The notes beneath the pieces are model-generated. The model was not told the DNA's origin, did not search any database, and worked only from the letters and a program-made list of their open reading frames with translations. A DNA stretch of 9,461 nt. Origin: Prolixibacteraceae bacterium. Lineage in GTDB: Bacteria; Bacteroidota; Bacteroidia; Bacteroidales; Prolixibacteraceae. The stretch is from the NCBI GenBank assembly GCA_027858145.1, contig JAQIDF010000467.1:1-9461 (forward strand), read 5' to 3'. A program made the position numbers and the translations under genes. This document shows positions 1-6,218 of this stretch, piece by piece. The first letter of the stretch is position 1, and each line of letters opens with the position of its first letter.

Positions 1-2
1 CT

Positions 3-968
3 GGGACTGATGTAACTTCTTTAACACCTGAAATTGAACTTTCAGAAGGTGCTTCAATTTCACCTGCTATTGGTAGTGCTCAGGATTTTTCAAGCCCTTT
101 TACTTACACGGTTACATCAAGCGATGGCGAATCAGTTACCGACTGGACTGTAACTGTTGATATTTTGTCTGATACACCAACATCGATTTATGATTTACAG
201 TATGTGAGCGACCCTGAGGCCGATGATGCTTCATCTTTTGAAGGAGAACCAGTTTATACAACCGGTATTGTTACTTATGGAACAGGGGAAGGTAGTGCCT
301 ATGTACAATCAGCAGCAGGCGAATGGAACGGTATTTATGTATATGTGAGCTCAAGTAGTGACATTTCTTTGAGTAAAGGTGATTCAGTAAAGATGTACGG
401 AACAATTGAGGAGTATTACCACCTTACTGAATTTAAACCCGATTCAGTTGTTACCATTTCAGACCGCAAGTCAGTTGAGGCCGTAACTGTTTCTTTACCA
501 TTAGGAGAAAGCACTGAAGGTGTTTTGGTTAAAGTAGAAGGCTTAACTATAAAAAACAATGGAGAAGATAGTTATTTCGGAATAACAGAAGCCAATGATT
601 CAGTTGTCATTGAAAATATGCTATTTAGTGGATTATCATTAACTGAAGATGCCACTTATAATATTACAGGTGTTGTAGATTACAGCTATTCAAAATTCAG
701 GCTGGATCCCAGAGGCAGCAGCGATATTGAATCATTAAGCAGTGTTAAGGAAATAGCAGATTTTAAATTATCGGTATATCCTAACCCTGCTTCGAATGTT
801 CTATATATAAAAGGTGCTTCTTCTGAGAATATCCGTATTACAAATATACTTGGAAAAACCGTTAAAGTAAATGCAATTTCAGATAATAGTATCGATATTT
901 CATCATTGCAAAAAGGCTTATACTTATTATCTGTCGATTCAAAAATTACGCGTTTTATTAAAAAATAA
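3..968 (+). CDS. Secreted T9SS-sorted protein with OB-fold-like domain (5' end outside window)
   Basis: The reading frame is open from the left edge (first full codon at 3) to TAA at 966-968, so the true start lies upstream and only the last 321 residues are seen. Three parts are visible. About 55 residues (TSLTPEIELSEGA, then DWTVTV) resemble the DUF5018/Ig-like repeats of Bacteroidota surface proteins. A middle region of about 150 residues (VYTTGIVTYG, AYVQSAAGEWNGIYVY, KGDSVKMYGTIEEYYHLTE) has the look of the OB-fold domains found in extracellular nucleases of the YhcR/ExeM kind. The last ~70 residues (LSVYPNPASNVLYI, DISSLQKGLYLLSV, FIKK end) are a type A T9SS C-terminal sorting domain, which implies export by the Por system and surface attachment or release. 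The catalytic part, if any, is not in view, so nuclease function is inferred only from the OB fold and the nuclease next door. A terminator follows the stop. Confidence 0.85.
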   Translation, partial: GTDVTSLTPEIELSEGASISPAIGSAQDFSSPFTYTVTSSDGESVTDWTVTVDILSDTPTSIYDLQYVSDPEADDASSFEGEPVYTTGIVTYGTGEGSAYVQSAAGEWNGIYVYVSSSSDISLSKGDSVKMYGTIEEYYHLTEFKPDSVVTISDRKSVEAVTVSLPLGESTEGVLVKVEGLTIKNNGEDSYFGITEANDSVVIENMLFSGLSLTEDATYNITGVVDYSYSKFRLDPRGSSDIESLSSVKEIADFKLSVYPNPASNVLYIKGASSENIRITNILGKTVKVNAISDNSIDISSLQKGLYLLSVDSKITRFIKK

Positions 969-990
969 TAAAGATCAACTGTATCTTTAC

Positions 991-1019
991 AAGAGGTTGC
1001 TTACCGGCAACCTCTTTTT
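991..1019 (+). terminator. Intrinsic terminator after the first secreted protein gene
   Basis: A perfect 10-bp stem, AAGAGGTTGC (991-1000) with GCAACCTCTT (1007-1016), closes a 6-nt loop and runs straight into T residues to 1019. It begins 22 nt after the stop codon at 968. This is the clearest terminator in the window. The inverse sense has no matching long T run, so it acts on + strand transcription. Confidence 0.88.
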
Positions 1020-1042
1020 GTTCACAATAAAAAACAAATGTT

Positions 1043-2713
1043 TTGAAAATAAAAATTACCATATTACTTCTATGTTTTTCGGTAATGGGGTTTGGCCAAA
1101 TACCGGGATACGATTTACATAGTATTGTTGTTACCCCTGGTAGTGAAAACCCAACATCAGATATAAGCCCAATCACAGATGAAAAACAACCAGCCGATAG
1201 TACATTGGATATCGTTAGCTGGAATTTAAGTTTCCTTGGGTTTCCATCGTTTAGTAGTAAGTTTAAAGGTATTTCGCGTGCAGTACAAATCGACTCGGTA
1301 GCCAAAAAACTCTTGTCTATTGATGCCGATGTATATGCGTTGCAAGAAGTAGTAGTTGATGACCAAAGCGGAAATGCGCTTACCGACTTGCTGTCAAAAA
1401 TGAATGAGCTTTCAGGTAACGAGGAATATGGAGGTAGCTTTAGTGAATTTCATTCATTTTATTGGGATGATGATGACGAAGAGTATTTTCCGGATCAGTG
1501 CCTGGCTTATATTTGGAAAAAAGCTTCTGTTTCAGTTAATAAAGATTCAGCTCTTTTGCAAAATGAAGCAGGATATTCTGATTTTGCTTTTAATAGATTA
1601 CCTTATATGCTTGATGCCAATATCTCTTTTCGTGGTAAAACTCAACGCTATATTTTTGTCAATATTCATTTAAAATCTGGTAAAGATAATAGTGAAAGAC
1701 GTGCAAGTTCAATGAAATTATTACGAAAGTTACTGGAGGTTAACTTCACTGAAAACAATGTTGTTTTATTGGGCGATTACAATGTAGCTGATAATTCCGG
1801 TGCTGTAGGCGAAATAAAGGACTGGGGGATGTATGAAGACCTTGAAGGAGATGGACTTACCGATTATGTACACGTATCCGGCGACAAGGAGAATGGGATT
1901 GATCATATACTGATATCAAACGAGCTATACGATGAACTGGCTTATATTAGCGAGTGGGACTGGAACCTGACGGTTGATAATACTACAAATTATTCCGACC
2001 ATTTGGCACGCATAACAAGCCTTTATGTTTATGAAGAATCCGGTAATGTTGATCCGGGGGATGAAGAACTCTATTTGTATAGTGATAATGAATTCACAAT
2101 GACAAGTCAGGATTATCAAGTTATTGTAGACTATTCAAATGAAAATAGTTTAAATACTGAAGAAGAATACCCTGAAAACTCTGAAACCTATTTTGGCGCA
2201 TCGGCGTATTTTGAAAATTTTGATATTGAAGATGATGGTTCATGGAATATGAACGTGTTTAGCACTTGGCAAGAAGCAATAAAGGAAGCAATTAGTATAG
2301 TTTTATTGCCAGCTAAATTTCCTGATGCTAACATAAGTGATGGTTTATATGAAGTAGCTTTTAAAACATATGCCGGTAATTCAACTGATGGCAATTATAC
2401 CTTCAACTTCGAATGCACAAAGTCGGCTCCCGATCCCGAATTTCAGTACACAATCGAAAATAGTATTGATGAATTTTCAGCAATATCTGAAATTGAAGTT
2501 TATCCAAACCCGGCAAACAATATTCTGCACATTTCATCTGATGAACCGCTTATTTCAGCCAAAGTGTACAGCCAAACCGGGGAACTTCTGTTAAATGAAT
2601 TGTTTTTAAACGATGAGAATACATTAGATATTTCAGGGCTGCACAACGGTATGTATTTTGTGATGATACAAAGTAGAGATGTAAATAAAATGTTGAAAAT
2701 ACTGAAAAAATAA
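1043..2713 (+). CDS. Secreted endonuclease/exonuclease/phosphatase-family protein with T9SS sorting domain
   Basis: A 556-residue protein. Residues 1-18 form a signal peptide (MKIK, hydrophobic ITILLLCFSVMGFG, then Q19). Residues ~55-330 are an EEP (DNase I-like) metal-dependent phosphoesterase domain with its active-site landmarks in order: W60-N61, Q101-E102, N207-I-H209, G244-D-Y-N247, D287-H288 and S318-D-H320. It should hydrolyse phosphodiester or phosphomonoester bonds outside the cell, most likely in nucleic acids, though the substrate cannot be read from sequence. Residues ~340-460 form an acidic region I cannot assign, with a YFGASAYFENFDI motif. Residues ~484-556 (IEVYPNPANNILHI, LDISGLHNGMYFVMI, LKILKK) are a type A T9SS sorting domain. 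An in-frame TAA at 1028-1030 leaves TTG at 1043 as the only start that keeps the whole signal peptide; the nearby ATG at 1038 is out of frame and hits TGA at once. The start lies 24 nt past the preceding terminator. Confidence 0.9.
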   Translation: MKIKITILLLCFSVMGFGQIPGYDLHSIVVTPGSENPTSDISPITDEKQPADSTLDIVSWNLSFLGFPSFSSKFKGISRAVQIDSVAKKLLSIDADVYALQEVVVDDQSGNALTDLLSKMNELSGNEEYGGSFSEFHSFYWDDDDEEYFPDQCLAYIWKKASVSVNKDSALLQNEAGYSDFAFNRLPYMLDANISFRGKTQRYIFVNIHLKSGKDNSERRASSMKLLRKLLEVNFTENNVVLLGDYNVADNSGAVGEIKDWGMYEDLEGDGLTDYVHVSGDKENGIDHILISNELYDELAYISEWDWNLTVDNTTNYSDHLARITSLYVYEESGNVDPGDEELYLYSDNEFTMTSQDYQVIVDYSNENSLNTEEEYPENSETYFGASAYFENFDIEDDGSWNMNVFSTWQEAIKEAISIVLLPAKFPDANISDGLYEVAFKTYAGNSTDGNYTFNFECTKSAPDPEFQYTIENSIDEFSAISEIEVYPNPANNILHISSDEPLISAKVYSQTGELLLNELFLNDENTLDISGLHNGMYFVMIQSRDVNKMLKILKK

Positions 2714-2796
2714 AATCTACGTTTCACCCAACTTTACCAAATGGTTTTATGTTATTTTAAATGAGAGAAAAGCAAAAAAACACTTTAGCTATTATA

Positions 2797-2832
2797 TTTC
2801 AGTATATTACATCAAATAAATTAGTATTTTTG
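2797..2832 (+). promoter_or_regulatory. Putative Bacteroidota-type promoter for the toxin-antitoxin genes
   Basis: TATTTTTG at 2825-2832 matches the Bacteroidota -7 consensus TAnnTTTG exactly and sits 23 nt before the antitoxin ATG. The -33 element is weak: TTTC at 2797-2800 is the nearest candidate, with spacing a little longer than usual. No clean inverted repeat that would serve as an autoregulatory operator is visible around it. The rest of the 142-nt gap (2714-2855) is AT-rich and shows no terminator hairpin. Confidence 0.5.
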
Positions 2833-2855
2833 TATAGAATAAAAAAGTTATTGTC

Positions 2856-3077
2856 ATGAGACAGCTAGTTTTAAATATACCTGATAATAAATATTTTCCT
2901 TTTCTAAAATATTTGAAAAGTAAATTTTCAGATATACAGATAAAAGAAAATCATACAAAAGTAGATAATGAAGTATGGGAAGAGGGAAGTGCCTATGAAA
3001 CAATGCTTTTGTCAGAAGAAAGTCTTGCTAAAGATTGGTTATCAGAAGAGGATGGTAAGTGGGACGATGTTTTGTAA
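2856..3077 (+). CDS. Type II antitoxin (partner of PemK/MazF-like toxin)
   Basis: A 73-residue acidic protein beginning at ATG 2856. The N-terminal half (RQLVLNIPDNKYFPFLKYLK) reads as a short strand followed by a helix. The C-terminal third (ETMLLSEESLAKDWLSEED, then KWDDVL) carries the LSE.SLAKDWLSEE signature that recurs in small Bacteroidota antitoxins encoded upstream of MazF-like or RelE-like toxins; such tails usually wrap and inhibit the toxin. Its role is to neutralise the protein encoded 30 nt downstream and probably to repress the shared promoter, although no obvious DNA-binding motif can be seen. Assignment rests on size, charge, that motif and the adjacent toxin. Base composition is clearly more AT-rich than the housekeeping genes to the right, which fits acquisition by transfer. 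Confidence 0.78.
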   Translation: MRQLVLNIPDNKYFPFLKYLKSKFSDIQIKENHTKVDNEVWEEGSAYETMLLSEESLAKDWLSEEDGKWDDVL

Positions 3078-3107
3078 TGATGAAACTAACATTATTCGGA
3101 AATAAGA

Positions 3108-3446
3108 ATGAATTATAAAAAAGGTGATATTGTAATTATTGGATTTCCTTTTTCAGATTTATCAAGAATCAAAAAAAGACCTGCACTGATAATCTCTAAC
3201 AAAACAGTTAATAAAACTGGTGATTATCTTATGGTTCAGATCACTTCTAAAATTCGAAATGATATTCTTACTTTGAATATTGACAAAACCGATTTTGTAA
3301 ATAGTAAATATCTTCCTTTACAAAGCTGTATCAGACTACACAAAATATTTTTAATGAATGAAAGCTTGATAATCAATAAATATACAGAAGTAAAAAATGA
3401 GTTTCTCGATGAGGTAATAAATAGAGTTATATTATTGCTAGAATAG
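3108..3446 (+). CDS. PemK/MazF-family toxin (predicted endoribonuclease)
   Basis: A 112-residue protein with the usual length and layout of the PemK/MazF family. KKGDIVIIGFPFSDL (residues 4-18) forms the first strands, IKKRPALIISN (21-31) contains the conserved basic-Arg-Pro turn (R24, P25), VQITSK (43-48) gives the T/S active-site strand, and LPLQSCIRLHKIFLMN (69-84) matches the later conserved 'S-x-x-R' strand. Family members cut mRNA at short sites and stop growth when the antitoxin is lost; cleavage specificity cannot be predicted here. ATG 3108 is the natural start since GDIV normally lies 5-6 residues from the N-terminus. It follows the antitoxin by 30 nt, and the photolyase gene begins 14 nt after its TAG, so all three may share one transcript. 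No frameshift or missing core residue is seen, so the toxin looks intact. Confidence 0.87.
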   Translation: MNYKKGDIVIIGFPFSDLSRIKKRPALIISNKTVNKTGDYLMVQITSKIRNDILTLNIDKTDFVNSKYLPLQSCIRLHKIFLMNESLIINKYTEVKNEFLDEVINRVILLLE

Positions 3447-3460
3447 ATGAACATAATAGC

Positions 3461-4837
3461 ATGAAACCATTTTCTTTATCCATCCATATTTTCAGGCGCG
3501 ATTTACGGCTTAACGACAATACGGCACTTATGGCTGCACTCGAAAAGTCGGAACGGGTGGTGCCGGTATTTATTTTCGACGAACGGCAACTCGATAACCC
3601 CTATCGTGGGCATAATTCTTTTGAGTTTATGATTAACTCGTTGATTGATATCGACCAAAAGCTGAAAGCCAAGGGTTCTCAACTCTACTTTTTTAAAGGA
3701 GTCACCCATGAAATTGTATCACAACTTATTGAAAAGCTGAAACCAGGCGCACTTTTTTTTAACCGCGATTATACCCCTTTTAGTCGCGAGCGTGATGAAA
3801 CAATTTCAAATGTTTGTAAAAAACGCAAGATTGAGCTAAATGTATATGCCGATGCACTCCTAAACGAACCTGAAATGGTGCACAAAGAGGATGGTACCCC
3901 CTACACCGTTTTCACGCCATTTATGAAAAAAGCCAGGCTCAATTCGGTTTCAGAACCGGTTCATAACCTGTATTCGAATTATTACAACAAAAACATTGAA
4001 ATACCATCTTCTTTTCATACCCCGAAAACACTGATGATAAGTCAAAATCCAACCTTATTGGTTAAAGGAGGACGTACCGAAGGTTTGAAACTACTTGAAC
4101 AGATAGAAAAATTGGCCGATTACGAGAAACAACGGGAACTGCCTTCGATTCAGGGAACCAGCTTGCTATCGGCACATCACAAATTTGGCACCGTATCGGT
4201 TCGCGAAACTTACCAAAAGCTTGTCTCATTTTTTGGAAAACAACACCCCATGATTAATGAATTATACTGGCGCGACTTTTTTACACATATCGTATGGCAT
4301 TTCCCGCATGTTCTGGGCAATGCTTTCCGCGAAAAATATGATAAAATTGAATGGAGCCACGATGAACAAAAATTTGAACGCTGGTGCAACGGTCAAACCG
4401 GCTTTCCCATTGTTGATGCCGGAATGCGGGAATTGGTAAGCACAGGGTACATGCATAACCGGGTACGCATGATTGTAGCTGCATTTCTTACCAAAGATTT
4501 ACACATCGACTGGCGCTGGGGTGAACGCTTCTTTGCCAGCCATTTAACCGATTACGACCCGGCGGTGAACAATGGCAACTGGCAGTGGGGGGCCTCAACA
4601 GGTTGCGATGCACAGCCATACTTCCGTATTTTTAACCCCTGGAGACAGCAGCATCGCTTCGACCATGAATGCAAATACATTAAAAAGTGGGTTCCCGAAC
4701 TAAAAGAATTTACCGCTAAACAAATCCATGATATCGAAAAACGAAAGCATTCGGACACTTCTTATCCAGAGCCAATGCTTATGCACAAAGAAGAGGCTGT
4801 GGTTGCTAAGGCAATGTTTAATACAAATTATGCATAA
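3461..4837 (+). CDS. phrB: Class I deoxyribodipyrimidine photolyase
   Basis: A 458-residue FAD enzyme that uses blue/near-UV light to split UV-induced cyclobutane pyrimidine dimers in DNA. The N-terminal alpha/beta photolyase domain (about 5-165) opens with HIFRRDLRLNDNTAL, and the FAD-binding helical domain runs from about 205 to 445. In the latter, ELYWRDFF (267-274), GFPIVDAGMREL (314-325), GYMHNRVRM (329-337) and NNGNWQWGAST (370-380) are hallmark motifs. By my own alignment from memory to E. coli photolyase, W374, W351 and W298 correspond to the Trp triad W382, W359 and W306, and N370 to the Asn (N378) at flavin N5, which favours photolyase over a plant-type cryptochrome. E267 and W270 correspond to the substrate-contacting Glu and Trp. 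The antenna chromophore cannot be told. ATG 3461 gives a standard N-terminus. It lies 14 nt behind the toxin gene with no separate promoter that I can see. Codon use is less AT-rich than that of the toxin-antitoxin pair. Confidence 0.93.
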   Translation: MKPFSLSIHIFRRDLRLNDNTALMAALEKSERVVPVFIFDERQLDNPYRGHNSFEFMINSLIDIDQKLKAKGSQLYFFKGVTHEIVSQLIEKLKPGALFFNRDYTPFSRERDETISNVCKKRKIELNVYADALLNEPEMVHKEDGTPYTVFTPFMKKARLNSVSEPVHNLYSNYYNKNIEIPSSFHTPKTLMISQNPTLLVKGGRTEGLKLLEQIEKLADYEKQRELPSIQGTSLLSAHHKFGTVSVRETYQKLVSFFGKQHPMINELYWRDFFTHIVWHFPHVLGNAFREKYDKIEWSHDEQKFERWCNGQTGFPIVDAGMRELVSTGYMHNRVRMIVAAFLTKDLHIDWRWGERFFASHLTDYDPAVNNGNWQWGASTGCDAQPYFRIFNPWRQQHRFDHECKYIKKWVPELKEFTAKQIHDIEKRKHSDTSYPEPMLMHKEEAVVAKAMFNTNYA

Positions 4838-4861
4838 TCGAGTAATAAATATTTATTCAAT

Positions 4862-4880
4862 AGTTTGTTAAACTTTTTTT
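4862..4880 (+). terminator. Weak possible terminator after photolyase gene
   Basis: A 5-bp AGTTT / AAACT stem with a 3-nt loop is followed at once by a run of T residues to 4880, 25 nt after the photolyase stop. The stem has a single G-C pair, so it would be weak. The position is right for a terminator but the structure alone is not convincing. Confidence 0.3.
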
Positions 4881-4936
4881 AAACATTGACAATGAGCTAT
4901 TTGTGTTTTGGTTGATTATTTAATTAAGCCATTTAT

Positions 4937-4997
4937 ATCTAATGTATTATGAAACAAGTCTATTGTCTTATGTCTAAAATCTAACGATTTATTGTTA
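4937..4997 (-). repeat. Inverted intergenic repeat, left copy
   Basis: Read on the - strand, this 61-nt segment matches 7101-7160 (+ strand) in 54 of 61 aligned columns, with six mismatches and one single-base gap by hand alignment. Two uninterrupted identical blocks stand out: ATCGTTAGATTTTAGA (16 nt) and AGACAATAGACTTGTTT (17 nt). Its core (4958-4985) is four head-to-tail 7-nt units of consensus NNDAGAY. It lies wholly in the gap between the photolyase gene and the kinase promoter. Confidence 0.88.
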
Positions 4998-5070
4998 TTA
5001 CTACCATTAAATTTTTTGTGTTTTCTGCATCTAATTGTTAATTAATCTGTTAATGAATGCGAAATATCAG

Positions 5071-5099
5071 TTGGCTATCATTTCATTTTGTTACTTTTG
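5071..5099 (+). promoter_or_regulatory. Bacteroidota-type promoter for kinase-era genes
   Basis: TACTTTTG at 5092-5099 matches the -7 consensus TAnnTTTG exactly. TTG at 5071-5073 provides a -33 element with 18 nt between the two, close to the usual spacing in this phylum. Transcription would begin near 5106, giving a leader of about 90 nt before the ATG at 5196. It is the best promoter in the window. Confidence 0.68.
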
Positions 5100-5114
5100 C
5101 AAATTCATTGTAAA

Positions 5115-5168
5115 ATGTCTAAAAAGGTGAAATTTGAATTAGGGCTATGTCCTTTTTTCAGCTTTTAG
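5115..5168 (+). promoter_or_regulatory. Possible leader ORF and hairpin in the kinase 5' UTR
   Basis: Inside the predicted leader an ATG at 5115 opens a 17-codon frame (MSKKVKFELGLCPFFSF) that stops at TAG 5166-5168, 27 nt before the kinase start. The same stretch can fold by pairing AAAAAGG (5121-5127) with CCTTTTT (5151-5157), with a smaller alternative AGG/CCT hairpin (5141-5143 with 5151-5153) running into a T tract. A short peptide frame overlapping a T-tailed hairpin is the layout of a translational attenuator. The stems are AT-rich and long-looped, so chance remains possible. Confidence 0.3.
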
Positions 5169-5195
5169 GCAGGTAATATTAAAACGAATTTATTT

Positions 5196-6182
5196 ATGAG
5201 CTCAAAGAAAAGCATTATAGGAATAGGAAACGCGTTGATGGACATCGTTGTCAAATTAACCGACGAAGAGCTGCTTGCAAAAAATAATCTGCCAAAGGGC
5301 AGCATGACATTAGTAGATGCCGAAACTTCAAATAACATCAATACACAATCTGAAAAATACGAGCAGATACTGGCCCCTGGCGGGTCGGCAGCTAACACAA
5401 TTCACGGATTGGCATACCTTGGTGCCGAAACCGGGTTTATAGGAAAAACCGGTTTCGATGAACTTGGGAAAAAGTACGAAGAAGAACTGTCAAAAATTGG
5501 GGTATCACCAAAACTTTTTAAATCTGAAACATCAACAGGTGTGGCATTGGCACTGGTTACGCCCGATTCTGAGCGGACATTTGCCACATATCTGGGGGCA
5601 GCCATTGAGTTGGTTCCCGAGGAAATTACCATTGATTTATTCAGAAATTACGATATTGCATACATTGAAGGATACCTGGTACAAAACCACGATTTGGTGC
5701 GTAAAGCTGCCGAAATGGCTCGCAAGGCCGGGCTGACCATCGCGCTCGACCTGGCAAGCTATAACGTAGTTGAAGACAACATCGATTTTCTGAAAGAAAT
5801 AGCGACCGATTATATCGATATTGTTTTTGCCAATGAAGAAGAAGCGAAAGCATTTACAGGCCTTGAACCCGAAAAAGCAATTGATGCGCTTTACAATTAT
5901 TGTGATGTTGTGGTTGTTAAAACCGGCAAAACCGGCTCTCTGATTAAAAACAGTGACGAAACAATCAAGGTAGACACAATTGGTACAACCTGCATCGACA
6001 CAACCGGTGCCGGCGATTTATATGCTTCCGGATTCCTGTATGGATTATCGTGTAACTACCAACTTGCAAATTGCGGTAAAATTGCATCACTGGTTGCCGG
6101 AAACGTTATTACAGTTTATGGTGCTCGCATGGATGATGAACACTGGAAACTTGTGAATAAGAAAGTTAGTGACCTGATATAA
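5196..6182 (+). CDS. PfkB-family sugar/nucleoside kinase (adenosine kinase-like)
   Basis: A 328-residue ribokinase-fold enzyme that transfers phosphate from ATP to a sugar or nucleoside hydroxyl. The N-terminus (IIGIGNALMDIVVKL, residues 7-21) is the substrate-binding strand seen in adenosine kinase-like members. APGGSAANTIHGLAYLG (60-76) is PfkB signature 1, NEEEA (213-217) is the N-x-x-E-type Mg/phosphate motif, and DTTGAGDLYASGFLYG (268-283) is signature 2 with D274 as catalytic base and the anion hole at GAGD. The overall pattern resembles proteins often annotated as adenosine kinase in Bacteroidota, but substrate cannot be fixed by sequence; ribokinase, fructokinase or other nucleoside specificity is possible. 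It has its own promoter and a leader of roughly 90 nt. era follows after 36 nt with no terminator between, so the two are probably co-transcribed. Confidence 0.9.
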   Translation: MSSKKSIIGIGNALMDIVVKLTDEELLAKNNLPKGSMTLVDAETSNNINTQSEKYEQILAPGGSAANTIHGLAYLGAETGFIGKTGFDELGKKYEEELSKIGVSPKLFKSETSTGVALALVTPDSERTFATYLGAAIELVPEEITIDLFRNYDIAYIEGYLVQNHDLVRKAAEMARKAGLTIALDLASYNVVEDNIDFLKEIATDYIDIVFANEEEAKAFTGLEPEKAIDALYNYCDVVVVKTGKTGSLIKNSDETIKVDTIGTTCIDTTGAGDLYASGFLYGLSCNYQLANCGKIASLVAGNVITVYGARMDDEHWKLVNKKVSDLI

Positions 6183-6218
6183 TATCCATTTTTTCAGAAA
6201 ATTAAATTAAAAAAGACA

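Larger units (their letters stand above)
4838..5070. other. AT-rich intergenic region between photolyase and kinase genes
   Basis: This is the left 233 nt of the 358-nt gap. It holds, in order, a perfect but low-complexity AT palindrome (AATAAATATTTATT, 4844-4857), a weak hairpin plus T run (4862-4880), the left copy of the window's inverted repeat (4937-4997), and a duplicated TGTTAAT (5036-5042 and 5048-5054) just upstream of the kinase promoter. No ORF with coding character, tRNA or recognised riboswitch is seen. Confidence 0.6.

Noticed and set aside
871..1122. 83-codon + strand ORF spanning the gap between the two secreted proteins
   Set aside because: It overlaps the sorting-domain coding end in another frame, includes the terminator, and has no domain character.
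958..1305. 115-codon antisense ORF over the terminator and the nuclease start
   Set aside because: It would run through a strong terminator hairpin and the signal-peptide coding region, and it has no family features.
2738..2757. ACCAAATGGT hairpin after the nuclease gene
   Set aside because: The usable stem is only three to four pairs and the T run is broken, so it is not a credible terminator.
4844..4857. Perfect 14-bp palindrome AATAAATATTTATT
   Set aside because: It contains only A and T in an AT-rich gap, so it carries little information. There is no partner site or regulator nearby.
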